Shown here piece after piece: positions 1-5,404 of a stretch of DNA of 5,927 nucleotides. Source of the stretch: Acidobacteriota bacterium (GTDB lineage Bacteria; Acidobacteriota; Terriglobia; Bryobacterales; JACQDG01); NCBI GenBank assembly GCA_016201185.1, contig JACQDG010000025.1:1-5927 (forward strand). The letters are read 5' to 3'. The notes under the pieces are model-generated. The model made no database searches, had not been told where the DNA came from, and was given only the letters and a program-made list of their open reading frames with translations. Numbering within the stretch: the stretch's first letter is position 1; each line of letters begins with the position of its first letter. The translations under genes and the position numbers were made by a program.

Positions 1-1014
1 AAGCGGATTCTCGAGGAGCACTATGAAGGCATCAAGGCGTGGACCGATTACCTCCGCAGCCGCGCCGAGAACAATCTCGTGAACTACAGCTATTACGGCG
101 ACTGGGTGGCGATCGACAAGGCCCCAGGCGCTCTGGTCTCGACTTTTTATTATTACTACAGCGCGCACCTGGTCTCCAGGATGGCGGAAATCCTGGGCAA
201 GAGCGGCGACGCGGAGGCCTATCAAAAGCTCGCCGCCGAGATCCAGGCCGCCTTTCATCGCAAGTTCTTCAACCCGGACACCGGCAGCTACGGAAACGGC
301 GCGCAGGGCGCCAATATCCTGCCGCTATTTCTGGAACTCGCGCCGAAGGAGGTCCGCGGTGCGGTCGCCTCCAGCCTGGAGAACGATATCGTCTACGGAA
401 GGAACACGCACCTGACCACGGGCATCCTGGCCACGAAATACATTATGCCGCTGCTGACCCGCATGGGCCGCGCCGAGCTGGCTTACGAGCTGGCTTCGCA
501 GACCAGCTATCCGAGCTGGGGCTACATGATCGAGAACGGCGCCACCACGCTGTGGGAGCTGTGGCAGAACAAAACCGGGCCTTCGATGAACTCCCACAAC
601 CACCCGATGTTCGGCAGCGTCGGGGGCTGGTTCTATCAGGCGCTGGCGGGCATCAATCCCGATCCGGCTTCTCCGGGGTTCGAGCGGATTCGGATCGCTC
701 CCCAGGTCGTGCGGGACCTGCATTGGGCCTCCGGTTCGCTCCAGACGGTGCGCGGCCCGGTGTTGTCCTCATGGACGCGCTCGGAAAATTCCCTGCGGCT
801 GGAAGTGACCATCCCAACCGGAAGCGAGGCGGAGATCCAGGTGCCGAAGCTGGGAATCAGCGAGCTTGCAATCCGCGAAGGCGGGCAAGTCGCTTGGTCC
901 GGTGGAAAATATCAGGCGGGCGTGCCGGGACTGACCGGGGCTCGAGAGACGGACCGCGCCGTGATCTTCCAGGCCGGCTCGGGCCACTACATGTTTGAAG
1001 CGGGGCGGCAATAG
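1..1014 (+). CDS. Alpha-L-rhamnosidase (GH78), C-terminal part, 5' truncated by window edge
   Basis: The frame is open from base 1 to the TAG at 1012-1014, giving 337 visible residues; the true start lies upstream, and the GTG at 79 is only an internal codon. The family hydrolyses terminal alpha-L-rhamnose from glycosides and polysaccharides. Seen: residues ~1-220 look like the (alpha/alpha)6 barrel, with YGDW near residue 32, an aromatic FYYYY run, and the sequence YPSWGYMIENGATTLWELW. The Glu of its TLWE (codon 556-558) matches the Glu proposed as general base in GH78 enzymes. Residues ~225-337 (AGINPDPASPGFERIRIAPQ onward) match the C-terminal beta-sandwich usual in this family. The DE-containing segment carrying the general acid and any signal peptide would be upstream. 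GH78 proteins are commonly 700-1100 residues, so roughly a third is visible. It ends 9 bp from the convergent membrane-protein gene. The family call is secure; the substrate is unknown. Confidence 0.9.
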   Translation, partial: KRILEEHYEGIKAWTDYLRSRAENNLVNYSYYGDWVAIDKAPGALVSTFYYYYSAHLVSRMAEILGKSGDAEAYQKLAAEIQAAFHRKFFNPDTGSYGNGAQGANILPLFLELAPKEVRGAVASSLENDIVYGRNTHLTTGILATKYIMPLLTRMGRAELAYELASQTSYPSWGYMIENGATTLWELWQNKTGPSMNSHNHPMFGSVGGWFYQALAGINPDPASPGFERIRIAPQVVRDLHWASGSLQTVRGPVLSSWTRSENSLRLEVTIPTGSEAEIQVPKLGISELAIREGGQVAWSGGKYQAGVPGLTGARETDRAVIFQAGSGHYMFEAGRQ

Positions 1015-1023
1015 GGCCGGACC

Positions 1024-2802
1024 TCATTTCACGCGGTAGACCAGGTACTTGCCATTCTCAAAGACCGGCCGCCGGTCCGTCAGGCGGTTGGAAGAACTTA
1101 GCACGACATAGTCGATCCCCAGCTCGCGAAAGCGAGGGAGGCTGTCCGGCCGGAACGGCTCAGCCATCGTCTCCTGCCAGCGCGACCACCACAGGCGGGC
1201 GAAATCATGGAAGAAATTCATCTGCCCGCCGCCTTTCCAGTCCACGTAAAGGGCTCGGCCCGCCCGGGCGCGGAAGACGCCAGGGTCCTGCCCGCGGCCG
1301 GCATCGGGAAACAGAAATACCGCTTGGATGTCGGTATTGGCCCGGACCCAGTGGCACAGACCAGACATCTCAGGATCTGGCCGCTGGCCGGACCAGTGCG
1401 TGCGCAGTTGACCTGGAACAAAGTAAAAAGCGGAAACCGTTACCGCCACGACCGCCGCGGCCCCGATCGCCCGGCGGCGGACCGACAGCATCGCAGCGGC
1501 AGCCAGCAGCGCTCCCAACACCAGGCAGACCATCAACTGGCGCAGCGCCTCGCCGCGCCATATGACCAGGCCAAAAGGCTGCAGCCAGGCGACGGCGACC
1601 GCCAAGGGAACCCCGCTCCAGCGCCAGCGGTCTTCCACCAGCCAAGCCAATGCGAGAGGCACTATCACGAAAAGCAGCCGGGTCTCCACGCCTACCGCGA
1701 AGGTCGCCGCCGCCCACCAGCAGGCGGCGCCCAGGCGCTTTTCCCGGCAGGCCAGCTCAAAGGCCATCACCTGCGCCAGCAGAATCGTGAACAGCTCAAG
1801 AAACAGGATCGCCCTAGTAGGCTGCGCCTGGGGCAGCATGGCCCACTTCAGTTTCTCCAGCAGCAGATAAGAGAACGGCAAGCTCAGTACCCCCAGCGCC
1901 GCGAGCCCCACCAGGAAAAAACGCAACGTTGGCTGGATAAAGCCCCGCAGTCGTAGATAGGCCGGCGCCGCCGCCGCCAGCATCATTCCGTATTGCCAGA
2001 ACGACACCGGAGGCCACATGGAGACGAAGACATAGGAGGCGCGCAGGCGAAGGAGCTGTTCCCAGGGCTCGTCAATGCGGACCAGAAACGCCTGCGGTTC
2101 GGTGACGCCGGGCTGCAGCGCCGCCGCGACTTTCAGTCCAACTGCGGCCACGCCCAGCGATACAAATCCCCACAGCCGCGCCTTCATCTGCTCCGGGCGG
2201 TCGGGGATGAACAGCAGGACGGCAAAGACAGTCCAGAAAGGTCCCGCCGTGGTGGGGTGCAGCAAGAACCCGGCGGAGCCGACAATACCAGCCGCCAGAT
2301 AGCGGCGGTGGGCCGCCAACCCCACGCCCAGCACGAGCGGCCCGAGGGCAAAGGCGCGCGGCACCGGCTCGTATTCCATCAGAAGCACAGAAGGACCGCT
2401 GACCCAGCCGCCCAGAGCATAGACCCCTGCGCAGGCCAGGGCCAGGGCGTCGGAAAGTCCCATCGCGCGGGTGATCAGGAAAATGCCCGCGAGCAGCGCC
2501 AGCCGTATCACCATATGCTCGGCCCCCAGCACGGCCTCGAAATCCCAGCCAGTCACTCGGGCCAGCCCCAGCGTCAGCTCGTCGTAAAGTGTGAAAGCGG
2601 TATGGGCGCGCACCACCATCGGATCGCGGCTGAGCAGGGCCGGATCTCGAAAGCGCTCGAACATGGGCACATAGATCTGCGTATCGGATTCCAGATATCG
2701 GTGGCCCGGGAATTGAAAATAGGAGAGCAGAACAAACAGGATCAGGCCCGGCCAAACCAGGAGAGGGATCAGGCGCCGGGGCGCAAGGGATGCAGTGATC
2801 AA
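1024..2802 (-). CDS. Polytopic membrane protein, GT-C-like, with soluble C-terminal domain (DUF6798-like)
   Basis: This 592-residue integral membrane protein has roughly 12-14 hydrophobic segments: about 11-29, 97-114, 119-135, 148-165, 167-185, 186-200, 210-229, 272-284, 296-315, 330-350, 358-373, 375-390, 397-415, 424-440 and 446-462. A first loop (30-96) carries acidic ESD (38-40) and DELTLG (74-79). This topology, one membrane segment followed by an acidic extracytoplasmic loop, resembles GT-C glycosyltransferases that use lipid-linked sugars, but I see no diagnostic catalytic motif. The soluble C-terminus (~465-592) contains LCHWVRANTDIQAVFLFP, FRARAGRALYVDWKG, LGIDYVVLSS and NGKYLVYRV, a pattern I associate with the uncharacterised DUF6798 domain at the end of large membrane proteins. 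The start is TTG at 2802, chosen because GGAGG lies 5 nt upstream and the frame fits the 19-bp gap after the TPR gene. The function is unknown; polysaccharide or glycolipid assembly is a guess. Confidence 0.8.
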   Translation of the reverse strand: MITASLAPRRLIPLLVWPGLILFVLLSYFQFPGHRYLESDTQIYVPMFERFRDPALLSRDPMVVRAHTAFTLYDELTLGLARVTGWDFEAVLGAEHMVIRLALLAGIFLITRAMGLSDALALACAGVYALGGWVSGPSVLLMEYEPVPRAFALGPLVLGVGLAAHRRYLAAGIVGSAGFLLHPTTAGPFWTVFAVLLFIPDRPEQMKARLWGFVSLGVAAVGLKVAAALQPGVTEPQAFLVRIDEPWEQLLRLRASYVFVSMWPPVSFWQYGMMLAAAAPAYLRLRGFIQPTLRFFLVGLAALGVLSLPFSYLLLEKLKWAMLPQAQPTRAILFLELFTILLAQVMAFELACREKRLGAACWWAAATFAVGVETRLLFVIVPLALAWLVEDRWRWSGVPLAVAVAWLQPFGLVIWRGEALRQLMVCLVLGALLAAAAMLSVRRRAIGAAAVVAVTVSAFYFVPGQLRTHWSGQRPDPEMSGLCHWVRANTDIQAVFLFPDAGRGQDPGVFRARAGRALYVDWKGGGQMNFFHDFARLWWSRWQETMAEPFRPDSLPRFRELGIDYVVLSSSNRLTDRRPVFENGKYLVYRVK

Positions 2803-2805
2803 AGG

Positions 2806-2812
2806 CCCCTCC
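2806..2812 (-). promoter_or_regulatory. Ribosome binding site that decides a TTG start
   Basis: On the minus strand GGAGGGG lies here, with the GGAGG core 5 nt before the TTG at 2802-2800. It sits inside the 19-bp gap between the TPR stop codon and the membrane-protein start. No ATG or GTG is better placed, so the TTG start is supported. Confidence 0.65.
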
Positions 2813-2821
2813 GCCCCCCTG

Positions 2822-3517
2822 TCATTGCGCCGGCGTCTTGGCCAGTTGCTGCTGGGCCCACACCCGCTGCGGGTTCAGCCGCAGCGCTTCGGCCAGAGCC
2901 TCGCGGGCCTCCCGATTGCGGTTGCCCTTGCGCAGCACAATCCCCAGCCAGAGGTGGGCCTGGTCGGACTTGGGGTTCAGCTCGATCGCCTTGCGCAGAT
3001 CGGCTAGCGCTGCTTCCGTCCCGCCACCGAACGCCGGCGGCAGGTAGTACTTGCCAATACCACGACTCAGGTAGACCTCGGAATTTTTCGGATCGAGGGC
3101 CACGGCGCGGTCGATCTCTTCGAGCGTCTTGCGGCCGTAGCGCAGCGCCAGGGCCAGGTTGCCGGGAATCACCTGGCCGTAAAGGGCGCCCAGCACCCGG
3201 TGATATTCACCCGAATTCGGGTCCAGGGCCACTGCCTTTTCCCCCGCGACAATGCCGGCTTCGGCGGCTTTATGCGCGGCAGCCTGGTCCCGCACTTCGA
3301 TGGATATCTCCGCCAGGTAAGAGTGGACCAGGGCCGATTCGTACTGGCTGCGGGCGTTCTGCGGCTCCTTTTCAGCGGCCGCAGCGAGTTGCGCGGCCGT
3401 CTTTTCCAGAGCCGTACGGTCCTGGGCGTCCCGCGCCCGACGAGCCTCCTCCAGGATGCCGCCCGCCGGCGCCGCCGCCAGCCATGCGGTTATCAACGCG
3501 ATCCACAGACGTTGCAA
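2822..3517 (-). CDS. Secreted tetratricopeptide-repeat protein
   Basis: This is a 231-residue protein. Its N-terminus (MQRLWIALITAWLAAAPAGG) has a short basic head, a hydrophobic core and small residues, so it looks like a Sec signal peptide cleaved near 18-20. The rest is helical, with TPR signatures: AGEKAVALDPNSGEY (91-105), LEEIDRAVALDPKNSEVYL (132-150), AALADLRKAIELNPKSDQ (169-186) followed by AHLWLGIVLRKG, and AREALAEALRLNPQ (203-216). A stretch at 158-166 (YLPPAFGGG) interrupts the repeat series. TPR arrays bind proteins and have no catalytic activity; a periplasmic or envelope scaffold role is inferred. The start is TTG at 3517, supported by AGGAGG 6 nt upstream. It is the first gene of an operon with the membrane protein (19-bp gap), so a role in assembling or assisting that protein is plausible but unproven. 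A divergent promoter region lies upstream, shared with the isomerase-like gene. Confidence 0.85.
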   Translation of the reverse strand: MQRLWIALITAWLAAAPAGGILEEARRARDAQDRTALEKTAAQLAAAAEKEPQNARSQYESALVHSYLAEISIEVRDQAAAHKAAEAGIVAGEKAVALDPNSGEYHRVLGALYGQVIPGNLALALRYGRKTLEEIDRAVALDPKNSEVYLSRGIGKYYLPPAFGGGTEAALADLRKAIELNPKSDQAHLWLGIVLRKGNRNREAREALAEALRLNPQRVWAQQQLAKTPAQ

Positions 3518-3523
3518 ACGCCG

Positions 3524-3529
3524 CCTCCT
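3524..3529 (-). promoter_or_regulatory. Ribosome binding site that decides a TTG start
   Basis: The minus strand reads TAGGAGG here, with the full AGGAGG 6 nt before the TTG at 3517-3515. It fixes the start of the TPR gene at a TTG that opens directly into a signal-peptide-like sequence. Confidence 0.75.
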
Positions 3530-3555
3530 ATATTTCCGCCTCTGCGGAGTACCCT

Positions 3556-3561
3556 ATTGTA
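3556..3561 (-). promoter_or_regulatory. Possible -10 element for the TPR/membrane-protein operon
   Basis: The minus strand reads TACAAT, five of six matches to the sigma-70 -10 consensus. It would place the transcript start about 30 nt before the TTG at 3517. No convincing -35 hexamer is found at the expected distance (CCCCTG at 17 bp spacing), so this rests on the -10 and its position in an otherwise GC-rich region. Confidence 0.3.
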
Positions 3562-3565
3562 AAAT
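3560..3565 (+). promoter_or_regulatory. Possible -10 element for the exported isomerase-like gene
   Basis: The plus strand reads TAAAAT, five of six matches to the -10 consensus, about 25 bp before the ATG at 3590. It overlaps the minus-strand TACAAT by two bases, so the two divergent transcripts could not both be initiated at once. No good -35 hexamer is visible. A Shine-Dalgarno-like AGGGGA lies at 3580-3585, 4 nt from the ATG. Confidence 0.3.
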
Positions 3566-3589
3566 ACGTTCTGCTCGGCAGGGGACTAC

Positions 3590-4555
3590 ATGCTGCGACG
3601 GGACTTCCTTCAAACTTTAGGCGGCGCCACCGCACTGGTTTCTGCCGGCAGCGTGGAAGCGGCGCGGCTCACGCGCGCCAATGTCTGCTTCATCACCGAC
3701 GAGGTGAGCAGGAACCTTCGCCCCGCCCTGCAATTTGCCGCTGAGTACGGTATCCGCCAGGTCGAATTGCGCAACGCTGACGGAAAATACTGCTTCACCC
3801 ACGAGCCGGCGAAACTCAAAGAAATCCGCGGGGTGCTGAAGGAATACGGCATCCGGGTGGCGATTCTCTCTACTCCGGTGCTGAAATGCGCGCTGCCCTC
3901 GAGCAACGTCACGGCGGCGGCCAGGAAGGAGGTCCAACTGGCTCTGAAAGACTTCCCCGTGCCGACCGGTGAGCAGTATCCGCGCCAGAGGGAGTTTTTG
4001 CGAAAGGCGATCGAGGCGGCGCGGATTCTGGAGACCGACAAGCTCCGCATCTTTTCCTACTGGCGCGTGGAAGACCGCGAAAAGGAGCACGACCGGATTA
4101 TCGAGGGGATCAGCCGGGCCGCCGAAGTGGCGGAAAAAGAGAAGGTCTATCTATGTATAGAAAATGAGGAGTCCTGCAACCTGGCGGATTGTGGCGAGAC
4201 CGCGGCGGTCCTCCGGCGGCTTTCTTCCCCCTACCTGGGCATGAACTGGGATCCGGCCAACGGCTATTCGACGGGCGAGAGCGCCTACCCGGAAGGGTTT
4301 TCGTTACTCGACAAGAGCCGCATCTGGCACATGCACGTCAAGGACCGGCGGCCGAACCCCCAAACCGGCCGGGAGCAGATTTGCGCCGTGGGGGACGGCC
4401 GGGTGCCCTGGCTCGATATCTTCCGCACTATGGGCGAGGCCGGCTACACCGGGGCCCTCTCAATGGAAACCCACTTCTCCCTGAACGGGTCGAAGGAAGC
4501 CGCCAGCCGCCGGTCCATGGAAGGGATTCTGAAGCTGATCGAGCGGCAGGGATGA
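3590..4555 (+). CDS. Tat-exported sugar phosphate isomerase/epimerase-like TIM-barrel protein
   Basis: This 321-residue protein belongs to the xylose-isomerase-like / AP-endonuclease-2 TIM-barrel superfamily, whose members are usually metal-dependent sugar isomerases or epimerases. The N-terminus MLRRDFLQTLGGATALVSAG carries a twin-arginine motif (RRDFLQ, residues 3-8) and a short hydrophobic stretch, with likely cleavage near VEA-A (residues 22-25). The protein is therefore predicted to be folded in the cytoplasm and exported. Candidate metal and catalytic residues sit in family positions: Glu59 (VELR), Glu191/Glu193 (LCIENEE), Asp221 (NWDPAN), His247/His249 (HMHVKD) and Glu293 (SMETH). The C-terminal GDGRVPW (268-274) is also typical. 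The start is ATG at 3590, with AGGGGA 4 nt upstream; the Tat motif supports it. It is transcribed divergently from the TPR operon and converges on the PilZ gene 12 bp away. The substrate cannot be read from sequence, though the rhamnosidase nearby makes a sugar released from polysaccharide plausible. Confidence 0.88.
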   Translation: MLRRDFLQTLGGATALVSAGSVEAARLTRANVCFITDEVSRNLRPALQFAAEYGIRQVELRNADGKYCFTHEPAKLKEIRGVLKEYGIRVAILSTPVLKCALPSSNVTAAARKEVQLALKDFPVPTGEQYPRQREFLRKAIEAARILETDKLRIFSYWRVEDREKEHDRIIEGISRAAEVAEKEKVYLCIENEESCNLADCGETAAVLRRLSSPYLGMNWDPANGYSTGESAYPEGFSLLDKSRIWHMHVKDRRPNPQTGREQICAVGDGRVPWLDIFRTMGEAGYTGALSMETHFSLNGSKEAASRRSMEGILKLIERQG

Positions 4556-4569
4556 GAGCACGGCTGCTC
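4556..4569. other. Short hairpin at convergent gene ends, weak bidirectional terminator candidate
   Basis: GAGCA (4556-4560) and TGCTC (4565-4569) pair perfectly around a 4-base loop CGGC. The hairpin fills the 12-bp gap between the isomerase stop and the PilZ stop and enters the PilZ stop codon. There is no T-tract on either strand and the stem is only 5 bp, so intrinsic termination is doubtful. Confidence 0.25.
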
Positions 4570-4903
4570 ACGCCGCGTCGTTCTCCGTGGCGTAAAGATT
4601 CCGACAGGTAATGTCCAAGAAAGAGATCCCTGCGCGGAACAGCCCATCCGCGCGGCTACCACAGTGCCGAACCAGTCCGTGGCCGCGAATTTTCAGGCCG
4701 AAGTCGGCGTTTTGAAATTCCCCGTCAATCTTGACCTCCGAGCCTACGATCAATGGCACGAAAAGCTCTACCCCGATGGCTCCTTCGGTGACATCTACCA
4801 GCCGGGCCGCCACCTCCCGGCCGTAGCAGCCGATTCTGAGATTCTGGAGAAAGTCGTTGCGCATTCGCGGCTGGCTGCGCCGCTCAGTCACCGGTGAGTT
4901 CAT
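4568..4903 (-). CDS. PilZ-domain protein (possible c-di-GMP binder)
   Basis: This 111-residue single-domain protein has no signal peptide or membrane segment and is expected in the cytoplasm. PilZ domains bind cyclic di-GMP through RxxxR and [D/N]xSxxG motifs and act as effectors on motility, secretion or exopolysaccharide production. Seen: RSQPR (Arg9-Arg13) in ERRSQPRMR fits RxxxR, and the barrel segment LVDVTEGAIGVEL (35-47) sits where the second motif belongs. That motif reads DVTEGA (37-42), with Thr for Ser and Ala for the final Gly. The pattern GHGLVRHCG...FRAGISFLDIT (74-99) matches the later PilZ strands. The length is normal for a stand-alone PilZ domain. The ATG at 4903 has no clear Shine-Dalgarno sequence; a GTG at 4891 is an alternative that would keep the RxxxR motif. 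It converges on the isomerase gene. The domain call is firm; ligand binding is uncertain because of the altered second motif. Confidence 0.8.
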   Translation of the reverse strand: MNSPVTERRSQPRMRNDFLQNLRIGCYGREVAARLVDVTEGAIGVELFVPLIVGSEVKIDGEFQNADFGLKIRGHGLVRHCGSRADGLFRAGISFLDITCRNLYATENDAA

Positions 4904-4938
4904 ACCAGTGATATCGGACTTTTTGGGGGGCGCGATTA

Positions 4939-4958
4939 GGCCGGGAGCCCACCCGGCC
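4939..4958. repeat. GC-rich perfect inverted repeat
   Basis: GGCCGGG (4939-4945) and CCCGGCC (4952-4958) form a perfect 7-bp all-GC stem with the 6-base loop AGCCCA. Neither strand has a T-run after the stem, so it does not look like an intrinsic terminator. On the PilZ side it would lie in the 5' leader if transcription starts further right. Confidence 0.5.
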
Positions 4959-5026
4959 CGGTATTAAGCAGCACACGGAACCGGGGGGCGAGCCTGCCAA
5001 TAAGGGCCTGGGAATCGGGCCATTTT

Positions 5027-5081
5027 GGCCGATATAATCACTTTGGACTTGCGGGAAGGCTGGGCGGGGATTATACTGGCC
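5027..5081. repeat. Imperfect 13-bp inverted repeat containing facing TATAAT elements
   Basis: GGCCGATATAATC (5027-5039) is matched by the reverse complement of GATTATACTGGCC (5069-5081) at 11 of 13 positions, with a 29-bp spacer. Each arm carries a perfect TATAAT, on the plus strand at 5033-5038 and on the minus strand at 5075-5070. It may be a pair of regulator half-sites or a pair of facing promoters; no good -35 accompanies either TATAAT. Confidence 0.4.
5049..5077 (+). promoter_or_regulatory. Possible promoter of the small HTH-like gene
   Basis: TTGCGG (5049-5054, three of six matches to the -35 consensus) and TATACT (5072-5077, five of six matches to the -10) are separated by 17 bp. 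Transcription would start near 5084, leaving a leader of about 36 nt that begins almost directly with the hairpin at 5090-5107. The upstream TATAAT at 5033-5038 is an alternative -10 without a -35. Confidence 0.35.
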
Positions 5082-5089
5082 GTTTCGAG

Positions 5090-5107
5090 GGGCTCGGCGA
5101 CGAGCCC
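5090..5107 (+). promoter_or_regulatory. Leader hairpin with GNRA-type loop before the small gene
   Basis: GGGCTCG (5090-5096) and CGAGCCC (5101-5107) form a perfect 7-bp stem closed by GCGA, a GNRA tetraloop, extendable by a G-U pair (5089/5108). It ends 12 nt before the ATG at 5120, where a ribosome binding site would be expected and none is seen. A role in mRNA stability or translation control is inferred. It is not followed by a U-tract, so termination is unlikely. Confidence 0.4.
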
Positions 5108-5119
5108 TGTTTGCAGTGT

Positions 5120-5389
5120 ATGTCCACGACGTTCAAGAGCCCCGAGCAGTTATCGCCACACCGCGAGGCGGCGTTCTTTTACGCGCTCTTTTTGCGCGGC
5201 CATCGCGTGGAGGCCCTGCGGCGGGACATCGACGTCCCTGACGCGGTGTTGGCCAGATGGATGCGCGCGTCCGACTTCGAAGCCCCCTTCCGTGATTCCC
5301 TCCGCCGGATCTACGACTACCGAAAACAAGTCCTGGCCATCTTCGACGGGCTGATCGCCAGCCAGGACATGAATTCCCGCGTGCAGTAG
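5120..5389 (+). CDS. Small conserved-looking protein with helix-turn-helix-like pattern, function unknown
   Basis: I do not recognise this family with certainty. From ATG 5120 it encodes 89 residues (TTG at 5111 would add three). It is largely helical: REAAFFYALFLRGH (15-28), RVEALRRDIDV (29-39), then Pro40 and DAVLARWMRAS (41-51), followed by LRRIYDYRKQVLAIFDGLIA (61-80). The spacing of residues ~15-51 resembles a tri-helical helix-turn-helix of the kind found in small transposase or terminase-like DNA-binding proteins, with RWMR in the putative recognition helix. There is no signal peptide or membrane segment. No Shine-Dalgarno sequence precedes the ATG; a hairpin lies there instead. Codon use is GC-rich like its neighbours. 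It stands alone, divergent from PilZ and 8 bp from the end of the convergent peptidase gene. A DNA-binding role is a hypothesis only. Confidence 0.65.
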   Translation: MSTTFKSPEQLSPHREAAFFYALFLRGHRVEALRRDIDVPDAVLARWMRASDFEAPFRDSLRRIYDYRKQVLAIFDGLIASQDMNSRVQ

Positions 5390-5391
5390 CC

Positions 5392-5404
5392 GCGCTTTCA
5401 GCGC
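5392..5404. other. Short hairpin at convergent gene ends, weak terminator candidate
   Basis: GCGCT (5392-5396) and AGCGC (5400-5404) pair perfectly around a 3-base TTC loop, spanning the 8-bp gap after the small gene and the stop codon of the peptidase gene. There is no T-tract on either side, so function as a terminator is doubtful. Confidence 0.2.

Larger units (their letters stand above)
4904..5119. other. Non-coding divergent region rich in inverted repeats
   Basis: This 216-bp stretch lies between the divergently oriented PilZ and small-protein genes and carries no convincing ORF. It holds a perfect 7-bp GC hairpin (4939-4945 with 4952-4958), two runs of six G (4925-4930, 4983-4988), the inverted repeat TCGGGCCA-TTT-TGGCCGA with one bulged base (5015-5032), a 13-bp imperfect inverted repeat (5027-5039 with 5069-5081) containing facing TATAAT sequences, and a perfect 7-bp hairpin with a GCGA loop (5090-5107). 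It probably contains the promoters of both flanking genes, though the exact sites are uncertain. Confidence 0.6.

Noticed and set aside
39..998. A 319-codon plus-strand frame overlapping the rhamnosidase.
   Set aside because: It is a low-complexity Arg/Gly-rich shadow; the rhamnosidase frame carries recognisable GH78 motifs across the same stretch.
1993..3744. A 583-codon plus-strand open frame running antisense to the membrane-protein and TPR genes and into the isomerase gene.
   Set aside because: Its product is rich in Arg, Pro, Gly and Gln with no domain, and it covers three better-supported genes. Long stop-free antisense frames are expected in GC-rich DNA because stop codons are AT-rich.
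3617..4090. Minus-strand frames of 146 and 157 codons antisense to the isomerase gene.
   Set aside because: They have no domain pattern, and the plus-strand frame has a Tat signal and complete metal-ligand motifs.
4664..4897. A 77-codon plus-strand frame antisense to the PilZ gene.
   Set aside because: The minus-strand frame has PilZ motifs; this one has none and no ribosome binding site.
4939..4958. The GC-rich hairpin as an intrinsic terminator.
   Set aside because: It lies upstream of both flanking genes rather than after a gene, and neither strand has a T-run following the stem.
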